18,367 nucleotides of DNA from CAYGZA01 sp964354135 (GTDB lineage: Bacteria; Planctomycetota; Planctomycetia; Pirellulales; Thermoguttaceae). The position numbers and the translations under genes were made by a program. This document shows, in pieces, positions 11,783-18,367 of the stretch (the first letter of the stretch is position 1; every line of letters starts with the position of its first letter). The stretch covers positions 1 to 18,367 of the forward strand of contig CAYGZA010000102.1 of the NCBI GenBank assembly GCA_964354135.1, written 5' to 3'. A model generated the notes under the pieces. It saw only the letters and a list, made by a program, of their open reading frames with translations, was not told where the DNA came from and did no database searches.

Positions 11783-13234
11783 ATGTGTATGCATTGCACT
11801 CGTCGGCAGTTTCTCGGGGCAAGTGCAACAAGCGGGATGGCGCTGGCGGCGGGTCACTTGGCGGCCGAGAGCGGCGCATCGAGCCCCGCGTCCTCGGCCA
11901 GTTCAAAGGTGCGCATCTGCACGGTCATTGCCGGCAAGCCGGCGGATCGCAGTTGGGCCCTATCGGAAGCGGAGATCACGTCGGTGAGGAAGCGTTTGGC
12001 CGAGGCTGAGAGAAACCTCGGCAACGTGGAGTTCGTCATCGGCCAGGCATGCACGGCCGAGGAGACCGCTCAATTGCTGGCCAAAGCAGGTCCGGATGCC
12101 CCCGTGTTGGCGGTCAGTGCGGACATCTTCGGTCTCAGCCGCGGCGTCATGCCCACGATCTTCAAAGAGGGCCGGCCGGCCGCCGTCTTTCATCTGCCGG
12201 TAGTCGGCGGCCACGACTGGTGTCTGGTGAACCCGTGGCGCGAGGAGGGACACCGGATCACGCTCTTCAACAGCAGCGATTACAGCGAGTTGGAGCGCGC
12301 GGCGGCATTGCTGAGGGTGATCCCGCTGTTGCGACGAAGCCGGGTGCTCGTCTCTCCGCCATTCAAGGGCACACCGGCGTCCTCCGCACCGGATCAAGTG
12401 AAAACGCGGCTGGGGGTCGAACTCGTGCGGATCGCCGATGGACGTTACGACACGGTTCTGGCGGGAGTCAACGCCGCTGCCGCGGAGGCAGAGGCCCAGC
12501 GCTGGCTCGACGAGGCAAAACGTACGGTCGAGCCGACCCGGGAGGACGTTGTCAAGGCTGCGCGAGCGAGTCTGACCTTGGATCAGCTCGTCGCCGAAAA
12601 CCGCGTTCAAGGGCTGTGCGTCGGCACATGCATGGGCTGGCTGCCGCGTGGTTTTCCGTGCCTGGGGTTCTCGCGCCTGAACGACCGGGGGATCCCCGCT
12701 GCTTGCGACGGGGACATGGACTGCTTGCTGACGATGCTGATCTTCCAGCACGCCTTCAACCAGGCTGGTTTCCTGGGCAATGCCGCGGGCGTGGACACGG
12801 CCAAGAACGCCTTCCATCTCTCCCATTGTTCAGCCCCGCTGAGAATGGAAGGACCCACGAGCCCGAGGGCGCCTTATCTACTGCGCCGGCATGCCGAGGT
12901 CCGTGGCGGCGCAGTTACCGAGGTGCATTATCGCATCGGGCAGAAGATCACCTTCACCAAACTGATCCACCTCCACACGCTGCTGGTGTTCACGGGAAAG
13001 ATCATCGAGGTCCCCGAGGTCCCCAAAGGCACCGAGCGAGGCTGCCGGACGGAACTTGTTGCCGAGGTGCGCGACGCCGACAAGCTTCTCGCCAACTGGG
13101 GCGGCGGGGCGCTAGGCGCGAGCGCCAAGGACTACTATGCCTCTTTGCACCGAGTGGCCTACTACGGTGACCACACACGGAGCATCCGCCACTTGGCCCA
13201 CCTCATGGGGCTGAAGGTTGTGGAGGAATGCTGA
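11783..13234 (+). CDS. Tat-signal protein of the L-fucose/arabinose isomerase superfamily
   Basis: A 483-aa protein with a twin-arginine signal at its very start: TRRQFLGASATSGMALAAGH (R7, R8), then an Ala/Ser-rich cleavage region. The C-terminal half resembles L-fucose isomerase: GTCMGWLPRGFPCLGFSRLND, a metal-site-like AACDGDMDCLLTML (D309, D311, D313) and FHLSHCSAP (H345, H348). In characterised fucose isomerases a Glu, an Asp and a His hold Mn2+. Here the CExD position is Asp-rich, so catalysis needs testing. The usual reaction converts an aldose such as L-fucose to the ketose in the cytoplasm, so export would be unusual. The start is the ATG at 11783 after AGAGGGAGGG; a second ATG at 11789 would shorten the protein by two residues. 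The neighbouring rhamnosidase genes support a deoxysugar theme. Fold assignment is moderately firm, substrate unknown. Confidence 0.78.
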   Translation: MCMHCTRRQFLGASATSGMALAAGHLAAESGASSPASSASSKVRICTVIAGKPADRSWALSEAEITSVRKRLAEAERNLGNVEFVIGQACTAEETAQLLAKAGPDAPVLAVSADIFGLSRGVMPTIFKEGRPAAVFHLPVVGGHDWCLVNPWREEGHRITLFNSSDYSELERAAALLRVIPLLRRSRVLVSPPFKGTPASSAPDQVKTRLGVELVRIADGRYDTVLAGVNAAAAEAEAQRWLDEAKRTVEPTREDVVKAARASLTLDQLVAENRVQGLCVGTCMGWLPRGFPCLGFSRLNDRGIPAACDGDMDCLLTMLIFQHAFNQAGFLGNAAGVDTAKNAFHLSHCSAPLRMEGPTSPRAPYLLRRHAEVRGGAVTEVHYRIGQKITFTKLIHLHTLLVFTGKIIEVPEVPKGTERGCRTELVAEVRDADKLLANWGGGALGASAKDYYASLHRVAYYGDHTRSIRHLAHLMGLKVVEEC

Positions 13235-13463
13235 CGGTCGACATTCTTGCGACGAACGACCCGATTCTCGGGCGCGGGCTAAGTCTCCGTGGCCACCCCT
13301 GTCGGGGGGACGTGGGTGCTGGACTCTGGGGCAATCCACTCAACCCGACTCGGCGGTGATGCCGCGCCCCGAGAATGGAACATATCTTGACACCCCGCGC
13401 GAACCCGCCATATTGATGGGAACGACAAGTTCCAGGCGTTCCTGGAAACGAACCGCTTCGTGA
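13235..13463 (+). other. Intergenic stretch with long-range inverted repeat
   Basis: This follows the isomerase stop and precedes the GH78 remnant. It contains an imperfect inverted repeat (13264-13277 with 13362-13376) but no ORF with recognisable content. A short open stretch around 13425-13460 (encoding DKFQAFLETNRFV) looks protein-like but has no start or context. It could be part of the decayed gene that left the remnant. Confidence 0.5.
13264..13376. repeat. Imperfect inverted repeat, arms 13264-13277 and 13362-13376
   Basis: The left arm ATTCTCGGGCGCGG is the reverse complement of the right arm CCGCGCCCCGAGAAT apart from one extra C. The arms are separated by 84 nt that include a smaller CCCC-TGTC-GGGG hairpin. 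The loop is too long for an ordinary terminator and no T-run follows. It could be the ends of a small decayed element or a structured RNA. Confidence 0.45.
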
Positions 13464-13710
13464 CACTGGAGCCGCAGCATCCGCGGCCAGATCGAGACCG
13501 CCTGGAAGCGCCAAGGCGGCGGTTTCCTCCTGGACATCACCGCCCCCGGCCAATACCACGGCGACCGTCTTGGTGCCGGCCACCTGGGCCTCCGAGGTGA
13601 CGGAAAACGGCCGGCGGCTGGAGGAAGTCGAGGGGGTGCAGTTCCTCTGCATGGACGGCGATCGGGGCGTGCTGGCGGTCGAGTCGGGCGTTTACCATTT
13701 CGCCTCATCG
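13464..13710 (+). pseudogene. Frameshifted remnant of a GH78 alpha-L-rhamnosidase C-terminus
   Basis: Two short open stretches together spell the end of a GH78 enzyme. In one frame (from 13467) the sequence encodes WSRSIRGQIETAWKRQGGGF then LLDITAP. One base out of frame (from 13552) it continues NTTATVLVPATWASEVTENG and, further on, GVQFLCMDGDRGVLAVESGV followed by YHFAS. Intact GH78 C-termini typically read SIRGRI..AWK..GG.F.LDVTIPANTTATVYVPA, so the break falls at the C-rich run near 13541-13550 and is explained by one extra base. An in-frame TGA lies at 13461. No catalytic domain is present upstream, so most of the gene has been lost. It is not a piece of the GH78 unit at 5116-7422, whose C-terminus reads differently. 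Confidence 0.75.
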
Positions 13711-13774
13711 CCAGCAGACTTCCAGTTCGTTGGCGATCTCGTCAATTCCGGTGACAATAGAAGGAAACGCGACA

Positions 13775-16498
13775 ATGAGATCTGTGAGATTTGTAGTGCC
13801 TCTGATGATACTGATCTGTCTGGCCTGTTGGCCCGTGCCGGGCCAAGAGTGGCAGCCGACGGACCTGGAAAAGCTGGCCGGCCAGCCGGCCGACATCGCG
13901 CCAAGCGCATATCAGTACCGGGCCGACCGCAAGTCGGAGGAAAACCCGCCGGAAAGCTGGATCGGCCTGATGAAGTACGCAAGCCTGCCGTTTGACAAGG
14001 CTGTCGACGTGAACGCTCGGGCATGGAAGAAGGTCCTCTGCGGCCTGATCTGGGAAGAGGTGCGCCGCGTGCGCCGCGTCGCACTCGCCTGGAACGGCGC
14101 GGCGCGGCGCAGGCCGAAGCCCGAAGAGGTCGTGGTAGCCTACTTCGACGCGGAGGCCAAGGGAAACATCCCGACGTGGTGGAACACAGCGGTCATTCGC
14201 GAAGCAGACAAACCGGAGGTATCCGCCGACGGGCGTACGTATACCTTCACCATCCCCGTGGACACGTTCGGTCTGGTCGTCAGTGTGCGCGGGCAACAGG
14301 ATGCCTCGGCCTACGAAGCCCCCATGGTGCGGGCTTTCGTGCCCGATCTGTGGAAGAGGATGGACCTGGAGATCCAGTGGGGGTTCAACAAGGCTGCCGC
14401 CGCGTCGGACTACAGCGGGCGGATCGAGGCGTATGACGGAATCGTGGACCGTGTCCGGCCGCTGGCCGGCGATGCCGGCACGACGATGAAGGGGCCGGAC
14501 CGGTGGCGGTCGGCGCCGGTCCTCGACGGCCGGCGAGGGGTGAGCCTGGGCCTCTTGTACCTGGGCACATCGAAAGGCCGCAAGCTCTGGCCGTACAACG
14601 CCGAGCCGGAAGACGTTGCTCGCACGATCATCACCGTCTGGACCAGCGCCGGAAACTTCTCCTTCCTGGCGTCGGATCTGGAGAAGGGGCCGATCCTCGC
14701 GCCGGAGTATGGCTTCTTTGTCCGCGCCTCCACGGCCCTGTCAGTGCCGCCCTTCAGCCTGGAGTCGAACGCAAGGACGGCGAAGGAGTTTGTGAAGGAA
14801 TTGGCCGCCAAAGGCCTCGGAACGACTCGGCTGCGTGTGCGCGAGCATCCCGAGCAAACGTGGGACGGGGCCGTCGGCGCGATGTTTCCTGGCAAGACCC
14901 TGCCGGCGATCCCGAAGCCGAAGTTCGAAGCGCCGATGAAGGTCGAGGTCCCTTGCGAGAAACTCTCCGCTCAATGGAATCTCGGCGCGTGGCACCTGGT
15001 GCGGCACGCCGTTAAGAATGACAAGGGCCAGTTGCGTTTCAACGATCACCCTTACGGCATCTTGGCCTCCGAGACGCATTTGGTGCTCCACGCACTGGAC
15101 CTGATGGGCATGCACAAGGAGGTGGCGGACGGGTTGGACCAGTGGCTCGGTCTTCCCCTCCAGAACCAGAAGCCGGTGGGCCTTTTCTCTGACGGGGACG
15201 GTTGCCTCACCCATGCCGTGGGCCCGCCGGGCGCAGGCGGAAACATGGACGGCATTCACGCCATGGGTCCCGGTGCCATCATGTTCGCCCTTGTCGAGCA
15301 CTTCCGTCTGACCGGCGACGGCGAGTGGCTGAGGGCCAACGCGCCGCGCATGAAAGCCAACGTCCAGTGGATTCTACGCCAGAGGCGGCTCCTGGCCGGC
15401 GTTGTTCCAGGCGGCGATCGCCTGTGGTGCAAGGGGCTTCAACCGGCCCACCAGGTCACCCCCGACAGCGGCGGCCAGCTCATGCAGTTCTACGAATCGG
15501 AGGCCTACTACTGGCTGGCGGTCCGGCGATTTGCCCGCATCTTGGCCCAGATCGATCCCGCCGAAGGCGCGCGCTTGGCGGCCGAGGCGGAGTCTTATCG
15601 CAAGGATCTGAAGGCTGCGGTGGAGCGCTCCATCGCGTTTAGTCCCGTGGTGTTAGTGCGCGACGGGACCTATCGGTCGTTCATTCCTTTCGCCTGTTAC
15701 GTTCGCGGGTTCGCGTCCGGCGCGTGGAGTTGGCGGCGGCCGGGCAGCGGCGCCCACGTCGGCGGATTGTACTGGGACACGATCCAGTCGGCGGAGCCGC
15801 TGGTGAGCCCCGCGGGGCTCCTCCCGCCCGACGACCCGCGCGTGCAAGGGGCGCTCGACGTCCTGGAAGACCGGTTGCTGCTGGAGAACCCGAAGGTTGC
15901 CGAGCGGACGCCAGGCTACGACTCGGAAGAACATTGGTTTGCGCACGCCGCTTGGCAGTATCAGCCCGGCTTGGAGCGGCACGCCAACATCCATCTGGCG
16001 GCCGACGACGCGCCGAACTTCCTCCGTTCGTGGCTGAACCAGTACGCGGTGCTCATCTTGCCGAACGAGGGCTATACGTTCCGCGAACACACGACCGGCG
16101 GCCCGCCCGACAAGATCTTCGAGGAAGCCGCGTTCCTTGAACGCTTCCGCCACATGCTCGTCATGGAGGAAGGCGACTGGTTGTGGCTTGGGCGAGCGAC
16201 TCCGCGGGCGTGGTTGGAACAAGGCAAGAAGATCACGGTCGAGAGCGCCCCGACGCACTTCGGCACGGTGGCCTACCAGATTGTCTCGTCCGTAGACGAC
16301 GGGAAGATCAAGGCTACCGTCGCGATGCCCTCCCGTGGCGGGCAGAAGGCCGTGCTGCTCCGGTTCCGCCATCCCAGGGCCGCACCGATCAAGCGCGTCA
16401 CGGTAAACGGCCAGGCTTGGAAGCAGTTCGACAAGGACAAAGAGGTCATCCGCCTGGAGGGCCTCACCGGTACGGTCGCCGTAGAGGCGGCGTATTGA
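13775..16498 (+). CDS. Secreted putative six-hairpin (alpha/alpha)6-barrel glycoside hydrolase
   Basis: The protein is 907 aa from the ATG at 13775 (AAGGAA at 13761-13766, 8 nt spacing). An in-frame upstream start at 13730 would bury the signal peptide. The signal is MRSVRFVVPLMILICLACWP, cleaved near GQ. Residues about 60-215 resemble an F5/8-type beta-sandwich carbohydrate-binding domain (FDKAVDVNARAWKKV, WEEVRRVRRVALAWNG, TFGLVVSVRGQQDASAYEAP). A second beta-rich part extends to about 390. From W401 (QWNLGAWHLVRHAV) helices typical of a six-hairpin glycosidase follow, with acidic candidates in FSDGDGCLTHAV (D473, D475), GNMDGIH (D492) and YDSEEHWFAHAAW (E718, E719). A C-terminal beta domain (about 827-907) closes it. 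No CAZy family could be assigned from the sequence alone, so activity and substrate are inferred from fold and neighbours. It directly follows the GH78 remnant. Confidence 0.75.
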   Translation: MRSVRFVVPLMILICLACWPVPGQEWQPTDLEKLAGQPADIAPSAYQYRADRKSEENPPESWIGLMKYASLPFDKAVDVNARAWKKVLCGLIWEEVRRVRRVALAWNGAARRRPKPEEVVVAYFDAEAKGNIPTWWNTAVIREADKPEVSADGRTYTFTIPVDTFGLVVSVRGQQDASAYEAPMVRAFVPDLWKRMDLEIQWGFNKAAAASDYSGRIEAYDGIVDRVRPLAGDAGTTMKGPDRWRSAPVLDGRRGVSLGLLYLGTSKGRKLWPYNAEPEDVARTIITVWTSAGNFSFLASDLEKGPILAPEYGFFVRASTALSVPPFSLESNARTAKEFVKELAAKGLGTTRLRVREHPEQTWDGAVGAMFPGKTLPAIPKPKFEAPMKVEVPCEKLSAQWNLGAWHLVRHAVKNDKGQLRFNDHPYGILASETHLVLHALDLMGMHKEVADGLDQWLGLPLQNQKPVGLFSDGDGCLTHAVGPPGAGGNMDGIHAMGPGAIMFALVEHFRLTGDGEWLRANAPRMKANVQWILRQRRLLAGVVPGGDRLWCKGLQPAHQVTPDSGGQLMQFYESEAYYWLAVRRFARILAQIDPAEGARLAAEAESYRKDLKAAVERSIAFSPVVLVRDGTYRSFIPFACYVRGFASGAWSWRRPGSGAHVGGLYWDTIQSAEPLVSPAGLLPPDDPRVQGALDVLEDRLLLENPKVAERTPGYDSEEHWFAHAAWQYQPGLERHANIHLAADDAPNFLRSWLNQYAVLILPNEGYTFREHTTGGPPDKIFEEAAFLERFRHMLVMEEGDWLWLGRATPRAWLEQGKKITVESAPTHFGTVAYQIVSSVDDGKIKATVAMPSRGGQKAVLLRFRHPRAAPIKRVTVNGQAWKQFDKDKEVIRLEGLTGTVAVEAAY

Positions 16499-16517
16499 GA
16501 CATTGAATGTCGAACGT

Positions 16518-16535
16518 GTCCCATCAACCCAATCG
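16518..16535. repeat. Dispersed repeat copy (GTCCCATCAACCCAATCG)
   Basis: Matches 11329-11346 at 16 of 18 positions although the two sites are 5 kb apart and both intergenic. It also overlaps in sequence with the CCATCAAACCA motif at 16642. Confidence 0.5.
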
Positions 16536-16539
16536 CCTA

Positions 16540-16563
16540 CTGCCGATCAAACCAGCGCCGGCG
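16540..16563. repeat. Direct repeat unit with core ATCAAACCA, copy 1
   Basis: A 24-nt unit identical at 18 positions to 16642-16665. The shared central core is ATCAAACCA and both end in GCG. The copies are 102 nt apart. Confidence 0.45.
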
Positions 16564-16641
16564 GAGACTCGGGCGGGAGCGTGCGGAAGGGTTGCCAGAC
16601 AGCCTTTCGGCGAGCCACCTGGTGTTGTGATTTGCGGCTGT

Positions 16642-16665
16642 CGTCCCATCAAACCACCGTCTGCG
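16642..16665. repeat. Direct repeat unit with core ATCAAACCA, copy 2
   Basis: Second copy of the 24-nt unit. Its left part, GTCCCATCAA, also matches the dispersed repeat at 16518. Confidence 0.45.
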
Positions 16666-16871
16666 AAACGGCCCTGCCCCCCATCCGTCGGGCGGCTGTT
16701 TGAGTACCTGTCTCGGGCAATTCGGGAAACGTTTTCCGGGATCGCCAAACCGTGCCGAGAAACGGTCGCGCCGAGCAATTCGGGACGGCTGAATGACTGT
16801 CCCCCAAACGGGGCGGCATCGGCGCGCTCGATCAAAGCAACGTTTCATGAGGCCCCGCCTACGCCACGACG

Positions 16872-16900
16872 TTGACGGGACGGCGGGAAAGACGTACCAT
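16872..16900 (+). promoter_or_regulatory. Candidate sigma-70-type promoter for the LRR gene
   Basis: TTGACG (16872-16877) and TACCAT (16895-16900) are separated by exactly 17 nt, close to the TTGACA-17-TATAAT consensus. It would give a leader of about 120 nt before the ATG at 17030. It is the best-formed promoter seen in the window and supports separate transcription of the LRR gene. Confidence 0.45.
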
Positions 16901-17029
16901 AACTCTTAGCGTATAGGACGCTGCCGGTCCGCGGAAAGGCCCGAGGCCACCTTCCTCTGTCAATCTGCGTCAAACGATCTTCTTTCAGCCTGACGTGCGG
17001 ACCCCAGGCGACATTGAAAGGAGTTCGTT

Positions 17030-18211
17030 ATGACCCCCTCCGAACAGCTTCCCCCCAACCCCAGCCTGCGGCAGTTGCGCAACCAGGCGAAAGACCTGCT
17101 CCAAGCGCATCGGCATGGCGAACCGAATGCCATCCGCCGGATCGGAGAATCGCATCCACGATTTTCCACCTTAAATCACGTCGAAATCGCCGCTGCGGAG
17201 ATTGTCCTTGCAGACGCACAACTGGTGATTGCCCGGGAGCTGGGCTTCGATAATTGGCCAAAACTAAAGACTCACATCGAGTCACTTTCGTCACCGGCAA
17301 CGAGTGGGCACGAACTTGGGACCGGTGGTAAGGTGGAGGAAGCCGTAGCCGAAATCGAGAAGCTCGGAGGGCGGTGTAAGGTTGGCAAGAAGGGGCAAGT
17401 GCGGGAGGTGACCCTCACTGGTCCAAGGATTTCCGACCCTGACTTGGTTTGTCTGCGAGGGCTGGCCGGAATTGAAATCTTGTACCTCACCAAAACGCGT
17501 GTCAGCGACGCCGGGCTGGAAAACCTGAAAGGCCTGACCAGCCTCAAGCGGCTGGGGCTCGTCGGCGGGCAGGTCACCGACGATGGCCTCGAGCACCTGA
17601 CGGCGTTGACCAACCTGGAAAGGCTCTACCTCTTCAAATTGGAGGTTAGCGACGCTGGGCTGCGGCATCTCGAGGGACTGACCAACCTAACAGAACTCTA
17701 CCTCAATCGCACGCGTGTCGCCGACGCCGGGATGAAGTACCTGAAAGGACTGACCAGACTCCAGACGCTGGGCCTTGGTCGCACACACGTATCCGACGCT
17801 GGGCTGGGCCAACTGACGGGGCTGGCCAGCCTCGAACGGCTCTACCTCAATCACGCGCAGGTCACCGACGTGGGGCTGGAGCGTCTCAAGGAACTGGCCA
17901 ATCTCGAAGAGCTCAGCCTCTGGCGCACACAGATCACCGACATCGGGCTGGAACACTTGAAAGGGCTAACCAGACTCCACACGCTGGATCTCTGCTTCAC
18001 TCGGGTCACCGACGCTGGGCTGGAGTATTTGATGGAGTTGACCGGGCTCCAAACGTTGCGGCTCCTACAGTCAAAGGTTACGGACAGAGGCCTGGAGCAT
18101 CTGAAAGGTCTGACCAGCCTCCGAGAACTGGAGCTCAGGTTCACCCAGGTCACCGATGTCGGAGCCAACGAGCTAAGGAACGCGTTGCCGGCCTGCAAGA
18201 TTCGCCACTAA
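17030..18211 (+). CDS. Leucine-rich-repeat protein with helical N-terminal domain
   Basis: A 393-aa protein with an excellent ribosome-binding site (GAAAGGAG ending at 17023, 6 nt before the ATG). Residues 1-85 form a helical domain, NPSLRQLRNQAKDLLQAHRH ... LADAQLVIARELGFDNWPKL. From memory, this domain is usually seen ahead of ankyrin or other repeats in planctomycetes and related bacteria. After a linker with AVAEIEKLGGRCKVGKKGQV, residues 131-393 are ten full 24-residue leucine-rich repeats and a last partial one. The consensus is T-x-V-[ST]-D-x-G-L-x-x-L-x-x-L-T-x-L-x-x-L-x-L. Such arrays make a curved protein-binding surface. There is no signal peptide and no catalytic domain, so it is likely a cytoplasmic interaction protein of unknown partner. 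It is separated from the upstream gene by 531 nt with its own candidate promoter. Confidence 0.88.
   Translation: MTPSEQLPPNPSLRQLRNQAKDLLQAHRHGEPNAIRRIGESHPRFSTLNHVEIAAAEIVLADAQLVIARELGFDNWPKLKTHIESLSSPATSGHELGTGGKVEEAVAEIEKLGGRCKVGKKGQVREVTLTGPRISDPDLVCLRGLAGIEILYLTKTRVSDAGLENLKGLTSLKRLGLVGGQVTDDGLEHLTALTNLERLYLFKLEVSDAGLRHLEGLTNLTELYLNRTRVADAGMKYLKGLTRLQTLGLGRTHVSDAGLGQLTGLASLERLYLNHAQVTDVGLERLKELANLEELSLWRTQITDIGLEHLKGLTRLHTLDLCFTRVTDAGLEYLMELTGLQTLRLLQSKVTDRGLEHLKGLTSLRELELRFTQVTDVGANELRNALPACKIRH
17420..18208 (+). repeat. Leucine-rich repeat array, 72-nt period
   Basis: Eleven tandem units of 72 nt (24 codons), the last one short, beginning at residue 131. Each unit carries the [VI]-[ST]-D-x-G-L start and leucines at fixed positions. 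Units vary in sequence, so this is an old, protein-level repeat rather than a recent DNA expansion. Confidence 0.9.
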
Positions 18212-18367
18212 CCGCCGCCGTTGACCGAGTGAGTGTTTCAGAAAGTCGTCGGACGTGAGACAACCCGCAAAACCACCCATTCTTGACGCATGGCGTCGCG
18301 CCCCAGGTAGTCATACCCATCTTCGACACCGTGAAGTTGTATCTTCCTGCAAGTAAAGGGGTTGCGT
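18212..18367. other. 3' flank, nothing recognised
   Basis: The last 156 nt after the LRR stop show no gene start, hairpin terminator or convincing promoter. Confidence 0.5.

Larger units (their letters stand above)
16499..17029 (+). other. Gene-free stretch with repeats and a candidate promoter
   Basis: About 530 nt without a supported gene. The first part holds three related copies of a motif around CCCATCAAACCA (16518, 16540, 16642). The middle has a near-palindrome CGGGAAACGTTTTCCGGG at 16723-16740. The last part has a sigma-70-like promoter at 16872-16900. Opposing ORFs of about 100 codons cover 16507-16875 on both strands and look like repeats read through, not genes. Confidence 0.55.

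Noticed and set aside
16507..16875. ORFs of about 100 codons on both strands in the gap before the LRR gene
   Set aside because: Their similarity to themselves (RRRWFD read twice) comes from the DNA repeats; there are no motifs and no ribosome-binding sites.
17420..18208. 72-nt periodic array considered as a CRISPR or DNA satellite
   Set aside because: The period is a codon multiple and the conserved positions are LRR leucines; it is coding sequence.
18283..18316. TTGACG with TCATAC as a promoter at the right edge
   Set aside because: The spacing is 22 nt, too long for a sigma-70 promoter, and the next gene is outside the window.

Overview
The window is GC-rich, gene-dense bacterial chromosome with every supported gene on the + strand. 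It most likely comes from a planctomycete (Planctomycetota, Pirellulales-like). This is inferred from gene style rather than from a marker gene: an ECF sigma factor overlapping an unusual membrane anti-sigma factor, large secreted glycoside hydrolases, coiled-coil secreted proteins, a Tat-type sugar-isomerase homologue, and 24-residue leucine-rich repeats behind a small helical N-terminal domain. No rRNA, tRNA, CRISPR array or intact mobile element was seen.

Region 1 (156-10162) looks like one long operon. An ECF sigma factor and its membrane-anchored anti-sigma factor (stop and start overlap by 1 nt) are followed by a secreted 497-aa TIM-barrel-like putative glycosidase ('module A'), a secreted coiled-coil protein, and a 1842-aa secreted protein. 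Then come a small CMD/AhpD-like protein 9 nt downstream and a Spy-like secreted helical protein. The 1842-aa protein is built as module A - helical hairpin - GH78 alpha-L-rhamnosidase - helical hairpin - module A - helical hairpin. Its GH78 part keeps the full catalytic set (D888, E893, D900, E1167). Module A therefore occurs three times in the window, each copy with two candidate catalytic glutamates about 130 residues apart. A QueG-like iron-sulfur protein (10332-11291) follows after 169 nt and may or may not belong to the same transcript.

Region 2 (11783-16498) holds further carbohydrate genes: a Tat-signal protein of the L-fucose isomerase type, a frameshifted remnant of the C-terminal end of another GH78 gene, and a 907-aa secreted protein with an F5/8-like front half and an alpha/alpha-barrel glycosidase-like back half. 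Two gene-free stretches of about 0.5 kb (11292-11782 and 16499-17029) share a short dispersed repeat.

Region 3 (16872-18211) is a separately promoted leucine-rich-repeat protein.

Read together, the window looks like a planctomycete locus for degrading a deoxysugar-containing (rhamnose, perhaps fucose) polysaccharide outside the cytoplasm. The sigma/anti-sigma pair at its head would couple expression to an envelope signal. The enzyme classes are well supported for GH78 and moderately for the isomerase fold. The activity of module A and of the 907-aa protein, the substrate, and the regulatory link are inferences.
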